Shown: piece after piece, positions 15,164-23,519 of the stretch
How positions within the stretch are numbered: the stretch's first letter is position 1
Layout of the letters: each line of letters opens with the position of its first letter
Notes under the pieces: generated by a model
Told to the model about the DNA's origin: nothing
The model's input: the letters and a program-made list of their open reading frames with translations, nothing else
Databases searched by the model: none
Source: Oceaniradius stylonematis
GTDB taxonomy: Bacteria; Pseudomonadota; Alphaproteobacteria; Rhizobiales; Rhizobiaceae
Assembly (NCBI RefSeq): GCF_003149475.2
Contig: NZ_QFWV02000004.1
Span: 530,572 to 563,567, forward strand
Direction of reading: 5' to 3'
DNA: 32,996 bases
Program-made: the position numbers and the translations under genes

Positions 15164-17866
15164 ATGACGGTGAACGTCGACATCCCATTGGTCACAGTTC
15201 GGGCGCAGGGCACTGACGCATCCGTCGGTGTGGACCTTCGCGCGCTGACCGCCAGCCGGCAGCGGCCACTGCCACATTGCCTTCGCATCATTCTGGAGAA
15301 TCTTGCCCGCCGGGCCCTTGCTGGCGACGCGTCCGAAGCCGATGTGGCCAAGATTGCCGGCTGGACGCCGCGCACGAGCGGCCTTTCCGTTCCGCTCACC
15401 GTCTCCCGTGTCATTCTTCCCGACAGTTCGGGCCTGCCGGTGCTGATGGATCTGGCCGCCGCGCGCGATGTGGTCGCCACGCAGGGCGGCGACGCCGGAA
15501 CGGTCGAGCCCAAGGTTCCCGTCACGCTTGTCGTCGATCATTCCCTGATCGTCGATGTTGCCGGCCGTTCCGACGCGCAAGCGCAGAACATCGCGCACGA
15601 GTACCGCCGCAATGCCGAGCGCTACAGCTTCTTCAAATGGGCCGAACAGGCATTCGACATGCTCCGCGTCGTCCCGCCGGGGGCTGGCATCATTCATCAG
15701 GTGCATCTGGAGCGGCTGGCGCAGGTTATCGAGACGGTCGACTTGCCGGGCATCGGAAGGCTCAGCGGGCCCGAGTTCGTTCTCGGCTGCGACAGCCACA
15801 CGCCCATGGTCAATGGTCTTGGCGTCCTTGGCTGGGGCGTCGGCGGCATTGACGGCGAGGCAGCGGCGCTCGGTCTGCCCTATGTCGCGCGCGTGCCGCG
15901 GGTGGTCGGGCTGCGGCTGACGGGGCGTCTGCCGGCCGGCGCAACGACGACGGACCTCGTTCTGCGCGTCACCGAGCGGTTGCGCGAAGTGGGCGTTGTC
16001 GGCGACTTCATCGAGGCGTTTGGCCCCAGCCTGCCGGAACTGACCGTTCCGGACCGCGCGACCATCGCCAACATGGCACCCGAATATGGTGCGACCGCCT
16101 GCCTGTTTCCGATCGATGACCAGACGCTGGCCTATCTGCGGCAGTCGGGGCGGGACGCGGCACATGTCGCGCGCATCGAGGCGTATGCGAAAGCCGTCGG
16201 GCTGTTCGCCGAGGCCGGCGATCCCGAGCCGGAATTCTCCGACGTGGTGGAAATCGACCTGTCGACGGTTGCGCCCAGCGTTGCCGGGCCGAAACGCCCG
16301 CAGGACCGGGTGCCATTGACCGGATTGAAAGACGCTTTCACCGCCGCTCTCACGGCGCCGGTTTCCGCGGGCGGGTTCGGGCTGACACCGGATCAGGTGG
16401 ACATGCGCGTGCCGGTGGCTGGTCTTGACCGGCCCGTCCGGCACGGCACGATCGCCATCGCGGCGATCACCTCGTGCACCAACACGTCGAACCCGTCAGT
16501 CATGATCGGCGCCGGTCTTCTGGCGCGCAATGCGGTTGCAAGGGGACTGGCCGTACCCGGCTGGGTGAAGACGTCACTCGCTCCGGGGTCGCGACTGGTT
16601 ACCGACTATCTAGACGAAGCCGGGCTTCTTGCTTCGCTTGAGGCACTCGGATTTCACGTCGTCGGCTATGGCTGCACGACATGCTCGGGAAAATCCGGCC
16701 CGATCGACGCCGATCTGGCGGAGGCGATCGCAGACAACGATCTGGTCGCGGCTGCGGTCCTGTCGGGCAACCGGAACTTCGAAGGCCGCATCCACAAGTC
16801 GGTGCGTGCGGCCTATCTTGCCTCGCCGCCTCTGGTGGTTGCGTTCGCGCTCGCCGGCCGTGTCGACATCGATTTCGAGACAGAGCCGCTGGGCACGGAC
16901 GCGAGAGGGCAGCCTGTCTTTTTGCGCGACATATGGCCGGACGCGGCGGACGTGCAGCGGCTCGTCGAGGCGAGCCAACGGCCGGATCGGTTCCAAAAAA
17001 GCTACGCCACGCTTTTCGACGGGGCCGAGCTGTGGCAGCGCCTGGACGCGCCCGGCGGCACCCGCTTCGCCTGGGACGAGGCCTCGACCTATATCCGCCG
17101 TCCCCCCTTCTTCGAACTGGCCACCGATCCCCTTCCCGATGCCATCGAAGGCCTGCGCGTTCTGATCCATACCGGTGACAGCTTGACGACGGATCATGTG
17201 ACGCCGAGCGGTGAAATCCTGCCCGACAGTCAGGCAGGACAATATCTCATCGGCCAGGGTGTCCAGCCGCAAGCCTTCAATGCCGTGACCCAAAGGCGCG
17301 GCAACCATGAATTCATGGCGCGCGTGACCTTCGCCAACCAGCGGATGAAGAACCGTCTGGTCCCCGAACGCGAGGGCGGCTGGTCCCGTCGGGCGCCCGA
17401 AGGGACGATTGAGACCGTGTTCACGGCAGCCGAGGCTTATCGTGACGAAGGGGTTCCCGTCATGGTGCTGGCCGGCCGCGACTATGGCATGGGGTCCAGC
17501 CGCGACTGGGCCGCCAAAGGTCCCAAGCTGCTCGGCGTGCGCATGGTGCTGGCCGAGAATTTCGAGCGCATCCATCGCGCCAACCTGATCGGTATGGGCA
17601 TCGTTCCGATAACCTTCTTGTCCGGCGAGGATGCGGACGGTCTTGGCCTGACCGGGTTCGAGCGCTTCGACGTTTCCGGCCTGCATGCGGCGCTCGATAC
17701 CGGGTCACCGGTGTCGATCACCGCCCATGGCCCACAGGGCGCACGCACATTCAAGGGCCGGCTCGATCTGGCCAGCGCGCATGAAGCAGCCCTGCTGCGG
17801 AGCGGCGGGCTGTTCGCAACGCTGCTCGATGGCTTGAAGAGTGAGGAGCGCCGCCATGCCGGATGA
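15164..17866 (+). CDS. Aconitate hydratase family protein (AcnA-type, divergent)
   Basis: A 900-residue single-chain AcnA/IRP-type hydro-lyase. The [4Fe-4S] cysteines are Cys438 in SCTNTSNP and Cys504 and Cys507 in GCTTCSGKSG. Other active-site blocks are kept: CDSHTPMVNGLGVLGWGVGG (209-228), SGNRNFEGR, TTDHVTPSG, RRGNHEFM and YGMGSSRDWAAKGP in the swivelling domain. In standard aconitases the cluster loop reads C-x-T-C-I-G-N-S-G; here Ile and Asn are Ser508 and Lys510. That hints at a substrate other than citrate/isocitrate, as in the 2-methylcitrate dehydratase AcnD. The gene leads an operon of catabolic genes, so it is unlikely to be the housekeeping aconitase. The ATG at 15164 is chosen; a GTG at 15149 overlaps the AGGAGG. 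Confidence 0.9.
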   Translation: MTVNVDIPLVTVRAQGTDASVGVDLRALTASRQRPLPHCLRIILENLARRALAGDASEADVAKIAGWTPRTSGLSVPLTVSRVILPDSSGLPVLMDLAAARDVVATQGGDAGTVEPKVPVTLVVDHSLIVDVAGRSDAQAQNIAHEYRRNAERYSFFKWAEQAFDMLRVVPPGAGIIHQVHLERLAQVIETVDLPGIGRLSGPEFVLGCDSHTPMVNGLGVLGWGVGGIDGEAAALGLPYVARVPRVVGLRLTGRLPAGATTTDLVLRVTERLREVGVVGDFIEAFGPSLPELTVPDRATIANMAPEYGATACLFPIDDQTLAYLRQSGRDAAHVARIEAYAKAVGLFAEAGDPEPEFSDVVEIDLSTVAPSVAGPKRPQDRVPLTGLKDAFTAALTAPVSAGGFGLTPDQVDMRVPVAGLDRPVRHGTIAIAAITSCTNTSNPSVMIGAGLLARNAVARGLAVPGWVKTSLAPGSRLVTDYLDEAGLLASLEALGFHVVGYGCTTCSGKSGPIDADLAEAIADNDLVAAAVLSGNRNFEGRIHKSVRAAYLASPPLVVAFALAGRVDIDFETEPLGTDARGQPVFLRDIWPDAADVQRLVEASQRPDRFQKSYATLFDGAELWQRLDAPGGTRFAWDEASTYIRRPPFFELATDPLPDAIEGLRVLIHTGDSLTTDHVTPSGEILPDSQAGQYLIGQGVQPQAFNAVTQRRGNHEFMARVTFANQRMKNRLVPEREGGWSRRAPEGTIETVFTAAEAYRDEGVPVMVLAGRDYGMGSSRDWAAKGPKLLGVRMVLAENFERIHRANLIGMGIVPITFLSGEDADGLGLTGFERFDVSGLHAALDTGSPVSITAHGPQGARTFKGRLDLASAHEAALLRSGGLFATLLDGLKSEERRHAG

Positions 17867-18266
17867 GTTGAACGAGGCTGTCGAGACCGTCGAGACTTAC
17901 CTGGCCGCCATGGAAGCCCGTGACCTTGACGGTGCGCGAGCCTGCGTGTCCGAAGGCGATCTCGATCTGACATTTCCGGGCGGCCGGCATTTCACGCGGA
18001 TTGACGAGATCGTCGCCAATTCGAGCGGGCGCTATGCGGCTATCGGAAAGACGATCGAGCGGCGGTCGGCCTGGTCCGAGAACGCAGGAACCCATGTTCT
18101 GTTCGCAGGAACGCTTTTCGGGCGATGGCCGGATGGAACGCCGTTCGACGGCATCCGGTTCATCGACCTGTTCGAACTGAAAGACGGTCTGATCGTCAGG
18201 CAGGAGGTCTGGAACGATGCCGGCGAACGTTTGCTGGCCGGGCAAAAACAGGAGACGCCGCGATGA
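17856..18266 (+). CDS. NTF2-like / SnoaL-like small protein
   Basis: A 136-residue cytoplasmic protein with the pattern of the NTF2-like fold: a first helix (AVETVETYLAAMEARDLDGA), a polar strand with DLDLTFPGG, and alternating strands ending GIRFIDLFELKDGLIVRQEVWND. SnoaL-like members include isomerases, cyclases, hydrolases and non-catalytic binders, so no reaction can be assigned. The ATG at 17856 has GAGGAG eight bases upstream, overlaps the hydratase by 11 bp, and its stop overlaps the next start (ATGA). This tight coupling implies a role in the same pathway, perhaps isomerisation or dehydration of the ring-opened intermediate. That role is a guess. Confidence 0.72.
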   Translation: MPDELNEAVETVETYLAAMEARDLDGARACVSEGDLDLTFPGGRHFTRIDEIVANSSGRYAAIGKTIERRSAWSENAGTHVLFAGTLFGRWPDGTPFDGIRFIDLFELKDGLIVRQEVWNDAGERLLAGQKQETPR

Positions 18267-19621
18267 GCCATGATCTGGTTCTTGAAAACGGAGAGATCGT
18301 CTTTCCCGGCCAGACCATCCGCCGTGGCAGCGTCGCCGTCAAAGGCGGCAAGATCGCCGCGATTCTGGATCGGGGCGAAGTCTGTAACGCGGCACGCGTG
18401 ATCGATTGCACCGACCGCTGGATCCTGCCGGGCGTCATTGACCCGCACACCCATATCGGCTTCGGCGACAAGGAAAACGATTGGGCGACCGAGACGGCGA
18501 CCGCGGCACTGGGTGGCGTGACCGGTCTGATGAGTTTCTGGCGCCACGATGATCTCGGCGCATCGACCGGGCCTTGGATTGCAGCCGGTGAAGCGCGGGC
18601 GGAGACCGATTTCGGTCTGCATTTCGGCGTTACCTCGCGCCGCCACGTGGCCGAACTTGGCGAACTGTCCAAACGGTTCGGGGTAACCTCGATCAAGGTC
18701 TATCTGATGTACAAGGGCGCGACCGGCGCCGCCAAGGGCTTCACGGAAGTCGACGATGCGCTCTTGTTTTCGGCGCTTCAGGCCGGTGCGAAGGTCAAGG
18801 GCGGCGTGGTTGGCGTGCATTGCGAGAACACCGAGGTGATCCCGGTCTTCCGCGATCCGCTGAAGGCGGCCGGCCGCGACGATCTCGCCGCATGGGACGA
18901 GCAGTCGCCGGGCTTTCTGGAAACCGAGAACGTGTTCCGGGTTGCCTTCTTCGGCGAAAAGGCCGGATGCGACGTCAACATCGTGCACATGTCGGCGGTC
19001 GAAAGTCTCGATCTGGTGCGCCGCCTGCGCCACAAGGACCGGCCCAGGATCAACGTCGAAACCTGTATCCACTATCTGTCGCTGACGAGGGACTGTCCGC
19101 TCGGCCCGATCGGCAAGGTCAATCCGCCGCTAAGGCCGCAATCCGACGTCGACGGCCTTTGGGAAGGGGTTCGTGCCGGCGATATCCAGACCATCGGATC
19201 GGACCATGTGCCGCGCAAGGTGTCGACGAAGGGACCCGACATCTGGTCCGCGACCGCAGGCTTCCCCGGCATCGCGCAGGTGCTGCCGGTCCTGATCGAG
19301 GAGGGATACCACAAGCGCCAGATTCCCATCGAGCGGCTTGCGGCGACCATCTCGTGCAATGTGGCGGACCTTTATTCGCTCCCCGGCAAGGGACGCATCG
19401 CGCCCGGCTACGACGCCGATTTCGCCATTGTCGATCCTGCCGGCCAGACAAGTGTGGCGGCCGACGCGTACCCCTCCTTTTCCGACTATTCGCCCTATGC
19501 CGGCAGGACCTATCGCGGCGCGATCACGCACACGATCCTGCGCGGCACGGTGGTGGTCGACGATGGCTGGCTGTCCCCGGAACCTGCAGCGCCGGGCCGC
19601 TACATGCACCGCGCTCCCTGA
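18263..19621 (+). CDS. Cyclic amidohydrolase (dihydroorotase/hydantoinase family)
   Basis: A 452-residue binuclear metal amidohydrolase that opens a cyclic amide, imide or ureide. The complete metal set is visible: His62 and His64 in GVIDPHTHIGF, the lysine expected to be carbamylated, Lys145, in SIKVYLMYKG, His186 in GVHCENTEV, His242 in IVHMSAVE and Asp314 in GSDHVPR. Dihydropyrimidinase, hydantoinase, allantoinase and dihydroorotase share this layout, and the sequence does not pick between them. No pyrimidine or allantoin genes are nearby. The start overlaps the NTF2-like stop (ATGA) with GGAG ahead. Fifteen bases downstream begins an N-carbamoyl/amide hydrolase, the expected next step after ring opening. 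Confidence 0.85.
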   Translation: MSHDLVLENGEIVFPGQTIRRGSVAVKGGKIAAILDRGEVCNAARVIDCTDRWILPGVIDPHTHIGFGDKENDWATETATAALGGVTGLMSFWRHDDLGASTGPWIAAGEARAETDFGLHFGVTSRRHVAELGELSKRFGVTSIKVYLMYKGATGAAKGFTEVDDALLFSALQAGAKVKGGVVGVHCENTEVIPVFRDPLKAAGRDDLAAWDEQSPGFLETENVFRVAFFGEKAGCDVNIVHMSAVESLDLVRRLRHKDRPRINVETCIHYLSLTRDCPLGPIGKVNPPLRPQSDVDGLWEGVRAGDIQTIGSDHVPRKVSTKGPDIWSATAGFPGIAQVLPVLIEEGYHKRQIPIERLAATISCNVADLYSLPGKGRIAPGYDADFAIVDPAGQTSVAADAYPSFSDYSPYAGRTYRGAITHTILRGTVVVDDGWLSPEPAAPGRYMHRAP

Positions 19622-19635
19622 CAAGAGGAACAATT

Positions 19636-20349
19636 ATGACCGAGCGAATCTGGGACCGGTTCCTGACCGATCACGACAAGCAAATCTTCCAGCTCGCCGG
19701 CTATGGCAAGCGCGGCGGCTTTGGCAAGCGGCCGGCGCTGTTCATCATCGATGTGCAGTACAATTTCTGCGGCGATGCACCCGGCGAAAGCCATGAGGAG
19801 GGCGTTGGCAAATACCGCACCCATTGCGGGCCGGTCGGCTGGAACGCGGTGCCGCATATCGAACGGTTGATGCATCTGGCGCGGGAGATCGACATTCCGA
19901 TCTTCTACACCCAGAGCGAGCGCCGTCCCGACATGATCGACAGCGGCGTTCAGGTGTCAAAGAGCCATCGCGGGCATGAAAAGACCTCGCAGGAGGGCAC
20001 ACACGCCACGCAGACCGTGGCGCCCCTGGCGCCGCGCCCCCAGGATATCCTGATCGGCAAACGCAAACCCTCGGCCTTCTTCGGCACGCTGTTCATGAGC
20101 CATCTGAATTATCTTGACGTCGACACGCTGATCATGACCGGCTGCACCTCGTCAGGCTGCCTGCGGGCGACCACGGTCGATGCCTATTCGTTCAACTTCA
20201 AGGTGGTGATCCCCGAAGAGACGGCGTTCGACCGGTTCGAGGCCAGCCATGCGATTTCGCTGTTCGACCTCAACTGCAAGTATGCCGACGTGATCCCGAC
20301 CGACGAGGTGGCCGCCTATCTTGAAGGATTGCCGGCAAGATCGTCATAG
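19636..20349 (+). CDS. Cysteine hydrolase, N-carbamoylsarcosine amidase/isochorismatase family
   Basis: A 237-residue alpha/beta hydrolase of the isochorismatase-like cysteine hydrolases. The catalytic triad is visible: Asp39 in ALFIIDVQYNF, Lys144 in GKRKPSAFFGT and Cys175 in TSSGCLRATTVDAY. Spacing and the GCTSSGC segment resemble N-carbamoylsarcosine amidohydrolase, which splits a carbamoyl group into ammonia and carbon dioxide. Maleamate and ureidoacrylate amidohydrolases are also relatives. The ATG at 19636 has AGAGGAA upstream. As last gene of the operon, after the cyclic amidohydrolase, it most plausibly removes nitrogen from the ring-opened product to leave a carboxylate for the hydratase and lyase. 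The substrate is inferred only. Confidence 0.85.
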   Translation: MTERIWDRFLTDHDKQIFQLAGYGKRGGFGKRPALFIIDVQYNFCGDAPGESHEEGVGKYRTHCGPVGWNAVPHIERLMHLAREIDIPIFYTQSERRPDMIDSGVQVSKSHRGHEKTSQEGTHATQTVAPLAPRPQDILIGKRKPSAFFGTLFMSHLNYLDVDTLIMTGCTSSGCLRATTVDAYSFNFKVVIPEETAFDRFEASHAISLFDLNCKYADVIPTDEVAAYLEGLPARSS

Positions 20350-20350
20350 C

Positions 20351-20371
20351 GCGCCAAATTATTTTGGGCGC
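20351..20371 (+). terminator. Possible weak terminator hairpin after the cysteine hydrolase
   Basis: GCGCC-AAA pairs with TTT-GGCGC, with one bulged G and a TTAT loop, directly after the TAG at 20349. No T-tract follows, so termination here is uncertain, though it is the only hairpin before the next gene. Confidence 0.3.
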
Positions 20372-20433
20372 CGGTTCACGTCGCCTTAAGGCCATTGTGC
20401 GACCATCGCTCCCGACTTTCCGGGGAGCCGAAT

Positions 20434-21624
20434 GTGACACTGGGCATTGGCGACATTGTCGCGACAGCGGGCGTGCTGCTGGGCCTGAATTATGTGGCGC
20501 TGTTCATCGCCGCCTATCTGTTCGATCGTTCGGCCCGGCACCTTCTTTGGTATCTGGCCGGCGCGGGTGCGTTCATCGGCAGCAGCGCGGCCTATGTGAT
20601 GACCGAGATCGCGCCTTTCCACGGCCTGTTCTTCATCCTTGACGATGTGCTCGTCTGCACCGGCTTCCTTTTGGTCTCGAAGGGCATTTGCACGCACGCA
20701 AGGCTGCCCCTGCCCGGGCGCATATTCGCCTTGACCGCGATCATCGGCGCCTTCGTGATCGCCGTCCTGGCACCGCTTGGTGAGTTGTCGCTGATGCGGC
20801 TGGCAACGGTCAGCCTGTTCCAGGTGGCGTTGCCTGTGATGGTGGTCGTCCGGCTCTACCGCCTGCCGGCGATCAGTTCCCGCACGCGGTTTCTGGCCAC
20901 CATGCTGTGCGCGGTCATCCTGTCGGTCCTCATCCGTCCCTTGGTCGCCGCGTGGGCGGTCAGCCATGGCACCCTTTCGCCGGCGGAGCAGGCCGAGCTG
21001 TACGGCACTTATGCGGCAACGCCGTTCGCGGCGACCCTTTTCGCCTTTGCGGGAACCATCTTCTTTCTGGCGATGAGCGATCTGGCGGCCACCTATCGGC
21101 AGGCGTCGATGACCGACAGCCTGACCGGCCTTCTGAACCGGCGCGGCTTTCTCGATGAAGGCAACCGGCTGGCCGCGCGCCCCGCCGCGCTGATCATGCT
21201 CGACATCGACCATTTCAAGACGATCAACGACACCCATGGACACGACCAGGGCGACAGGGTGATCGCCGGCGTCGGATCGGTCATCGCCGTCGCCGCGCCG
21301 CGCCCGCATCTGTGCGGCCGGCTGGGCGGGGAGGAGTTCGCGATCCTGGTTACGCGCACGGAACTGCCCGTGGCGACGGCGCTGGCCCAGGCGATCCGCG
21401 TTTCCATCGAGACCGAGCTGCGCGACATCATGCCCGACGACCGGCCGGTCACCGCAAGTCTGGGCGTTGCCGCGATCGGCGATGACGGGATCGCCGGCGC
21501 GCTGATTGCCGCCGACCACGCGCTCTATGATTCCAAGGAAGCGGGACGCAACCGGGTTACGGTCGCCGGTGCCGAACATGTGCATGGTCATGCAAGCCGA
21601 AGGGGCGGACGCCGCAGCGCGTAA
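20434..21624 (+). CDS. Membrane-anchored diguanylate cyclase (GGDEF domain)
   Basis: A 396-residue protein with about six hydrophobic segments in its first 220 residues, then a GGDEF domain that makes cyclic di-GMP from two GTP. Domain motifs are DSLTGLLNRRGF, LDIDHFKTINDTHGHDQGD and the active-site RLGGEEF (GGEEF at 298-302), a catalytically competent variant. The inhibitory RxxD site expected five residues before GGEEF is absent (PRPH there), so product feedback through that site is not expected. No EAL or HD-GYP domain is attached. The GTG at 20434 has GGGGAG six bases upstream; a longer TTG start at 20395 lacks this. It appears to be a separate gene, unrelated to the upstream catabolic operon. 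Confidence 0.85.
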   Translation: MTLGIGDIVATAGVLLGLNYVALFIAAYLFDRSARHLLWYLAGAGAFIGSSAAYVMTEIAPFHGLFFILDDVLVCTGFLLVSKGICTHARLPLPGRIFALTAIIGAFVIAVLAPLGELSLMRLATVSLFQVALPVMVVVRLYRLPAISSRTRFLATMLCAVILSVLIRPLVAAWAVSHGTLSPAEQAELYGTYAATPFAATLFAFAGTIFFLAMSDLAATYRQASMTDSLTGLLNRRGFLDEGNRLAARPAALIMLDIDHFKTINDTHGHDQGDRVIAGVGSVIAVAAPRPHLCGRLGGEEFAILVTRTELPVATALAQAIRVSIETELRDIMPDDRPVTASLGVAAIGDDGIAGALIAADHALYDSKEAGRNRVTVAGAEHVHGHASRRGGRRSA

Positions 21625-21637
21625 AGCCGGGGCCGTT

Positions 21638-22585
21638 CTAAAGCGGCAACAGCGTGTCGACGATGTACAGCCAGACGGTCACCGAGACGACCGACAGGGC
21701 GGTCGCCAGCAGCAGGGTCGATGCGGCCAGATTGACCGCACGGTCGTAAAGGCTGGCGAAGATGTAGATGTTGACGCCGGGCGGCATGGCGGCCAGCGCC
21801 ACGGCGGCGTGGACGGCCGTGCTCGACAGACCGAACACATGATGGGACAGGAGGAACGCGATCGCCGGGTGGACGATCAGCGCAAAGCCCGACGCGGTCA
21901 GCGTTTCGGGCAGCGCCGCCGTCAGCGTGTAGCGTGTCAGGGCGGCGCCGATCCCGACCAGCGCCACCGGGATCGCCGCCGCAGCCAGCATGTCGACCGC
22001 CGCCTGCACCGGTTCAGGCAGGACGATGCCGGTGGCATTGACGCCCAATCCCGCCAGGATTCCCGCCATCAGCGGATTGGCGAGGATCGATTTGAGAGCA
22101 TCGGTCAGCGCTTCGCGCAGCGTCCGGCCGTCGCGCCGCATCAGCTCCATCGTTATCATGCCGACCGCATAGATCAGCGGTGCATGCAGCGCGATGATGC
22201 CGAACGCCATGGTGACCGTCTCGCCGCCATAGGCACGTTCGACGATCGGCAGCCCGAGCAGGACCGAGTTGGAGAATGTGCCGGCAAAGCCGACGGCGAC
22301 CGCCTCGCCGGGGCGGCGTTTGAACACTGTCCGCGCGACGATGATGCCGCCGGCAAAACAGACGAACGCGCCGGTATAGAAGCTGACAAGAAGCTGTGGC
22401 GAGAAGGCCTGCCCGAGGTCGAGCCCCGCCATGGCCCGGAACAGGAGGACCGGCACCGCGATGCGGACCGCAAAAATGTTCAGCGCGTCGGCGAAATTGT
22501 CCTTCAGATAGCCCGACCGGACCGCGCCATAACCGACCCCGATCAGGATGAAGACGGGGAGAACGGTCAGCAGGATGTCGAGCAT
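21638..22585 (-). CDS. AEC (auxin efflux carrier) family transporter
   Basis: A 315-residue polytopic membrane protein with about ten hydrophobic helices in the five-plus-five arrangement of the AEC family. The opening VLPVFILIGVGYGAVRSGYL, the TFSNSVLLGLPI segment near residue 105 and the C-terminal AAMPPGVNIYIFASLYD segment are characteristic. Bacterial members move malate, malonate or other small carboxylates; auxin is a name inherited from plants. It ends 13 bp from the converging GGDEF gene. The ATG at 22585 has no strong Shine-Dalgarno. It follows the DUF1232 gene by 80 bp on the same strand, but nothing ties its substrate to the catabolic region. Confidence 0.87.
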   Translation of the reverse strand: MLDILLTVLPVFILIGVGYGAVRSGYLKDNFADALNIFAVRIAVPVLLFRAMAGLDLGQAFSPQLLVSFYTGAFVCFAGGIIVARTVFKRRPGEAVAVGFAGTFSNSVLLGLPIVERAYGGETVTMAFGIIALHAPLIYAVGMITMELMRRDGRTLREALTDALKSILANPLMAGILAGLGVNATGIVLPEPVQAAVDMLAAAAIPVALVGIGAALTRYTLTAALPETLTASGFALIVHPAIAFLLSHHVFGLSSTAVHAAVALAAMPPGVNIYIFASLYDRAVNLAASTLLLATALSVVSVTVWLYIVDTLLPL

Positions 22586-22665
22586 GGGACGCGGAGGCCT
22601 GACGGGAACGATGACCGTTCAATAGGCCAGGTACTTGCCGAAAGCGAGCCGCATGCGGCCGCCGG

Positions 22666-23103
22666 TCAGGTGCGCGTTGCCTCGCCGTCGACGACGGGAC
22701 CGTCCCCGGCATCGGCAGGGCCTGCGGTGTCGATGTCTTCCTCGGCCAGTGCCTTGCGGGCCGCGGCGCGATGGGCGTCGGTTATGTTGCCTTTGACGGC
22801 GGCGAACGCTGCGGTCAGAACGGCGATGTCGTCGCCGAAGCCGAAAGTGAGCAGGAAGTCGGGAATGGTGTCGAGCGGCAGAATGAAATAGGCCAGCGCG
22901 GCCAAAAGGATGCCGCGCACGCGCGGCGGCGTCTCGGGATCCATCGCGCAGAAATAGCCCGCAACGACCTCGTCGATGAACGGGATCATCCGCGCATAGC
23001 GCTTGACCTTGGGCCAGAACTTGCTGCGCACCTTCCGTTCACGGCGGGTCTGGGTATCCTCGGACCCGGGCTCCAGAATCTCACCGATCTTGACGTCGTC
23101 CAT
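22666..23103 (-). CDS. YkvA family protein (DUF1232)
   Basis: A 145-residue protein whose centre matches DUF1232: a hydrophobic helix followed by LAALAYFILPLDTIPDFL and GFGDDIAVL, the PxDxIPD signature of the family. One or two membrane-associated helices are likely. The function of the family is not established. A charged N-terminus (SEDTQTRRERKVRSKFWPKV) and an acidic C-terminal tail flank the domain. The ATG at 23103 is fixed by a strong GGAGGG about seven bases upstream, in preference to longer starts up to 23151. It lies 57 bp after the pterin dehydratase on the same strand, so the two may be co-transcribed. Confidence 0.85.
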   Translation of the reverse strand: MDDVKIGEILEPGSEDTQTRRERKVRSKFWPKVKRYARMIPFIDEVVAGYFCAMDPETPPRVRGILLAALAYFILPLDTIPDFLLTFGFGDDIAVLTAAFAAVKGNITDAHRAAARKALAEEDIDTAGPADAGDGPVVDGEATRT

Positions 23104-23160
23104 CGCACGCCCTCCTCGGCGTGACATGGGCGCGCCATGCAGTCGTTTCAAGCGCTCCGG

Positions 23161-23454
23161 CTAGCCGGCCGCCTTGTTCATGGCTTCGGCAAGCGCGATG
23201 TCCAACGCAGTGACGCCGCCCGAATCGTGGGTGGTCAGCCGCACGTCGACCCGGTTGTAGACGTTGAACCATTCGGGATGGTGATCCATCTTTTCGGCCG
23301 TCAGTGCGGCGGCCGTCATGAAGGCGAACGCTTGGGTGAAGGTGCCGAACTTGAACGTCCGGGTGACCGCCTTGCCGTCCTCCTCGGCGGTCCAGCCCTC
23401 CAGCGTTTCGAGCGCCGTTGTCAATTCGTCGGTCGTAAGGCAGGGTTTGGGCAT
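23161..23454 (-). CDS. phhB: 4a-hydroxytetrahydrobiopterin dehydratase (pterin-4a-carbinolamine dehydratase)
   Basis: A 97-residue protein of the normal family length. The active-site signature [18 protein letters not shown] places the catalytic histidine pair at His58 and His59, and the C-terminal [15 protein letters not shown] completes the fold. The enzyme dehydrates 4a-hydroxytetrahydropterin during recycling of the cofactor used by aromatic amino-acid hydroxylases; some members act elsewhere in pterin metabolism. No phenylalanine hydroxylase is in view. The ATG at 23454 has GGAG about nine bases ahead. It diverges from the low-molecular-weight phosphatase gene across 65 bp. Confidence 0.92.
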   Translation of the reverse strand: MPKPCLTTDELTTALETLEGWTAEEDGKAVTRTFKFGTFTQAFAFMTAAALTAEKMDHHPEWFNVYNRVDVRLTTHDSGGVTALDIALAEAMNKAAG

Positions 23455-23519
23455 GGTCCGGGCTCCGATCTTCGATGTCCGGTCAGTTTAGGGGATCGGG
23501 CAACAAGGGAAAGCCGGCG

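Noticed and set aside
18263-19621. Assignment of the cyclic amidohydrolase to pyrimidine synthesis (pyrC)
   Set aside because: It is translationally coupled to catabolic genes and has no pyr neighbour; the metal ligands alone do not distinguish dihydroorotase from hydantoinase-type enzymes.
21506-22891. A 461-codon + strand frame across the AEC transporter gene
   Set aside because: Its Arg/Gln/Asp/Gly-rich composition is typical of an antisense shadow, while the - strand encodes a membrane protein with conserved AEC segments.
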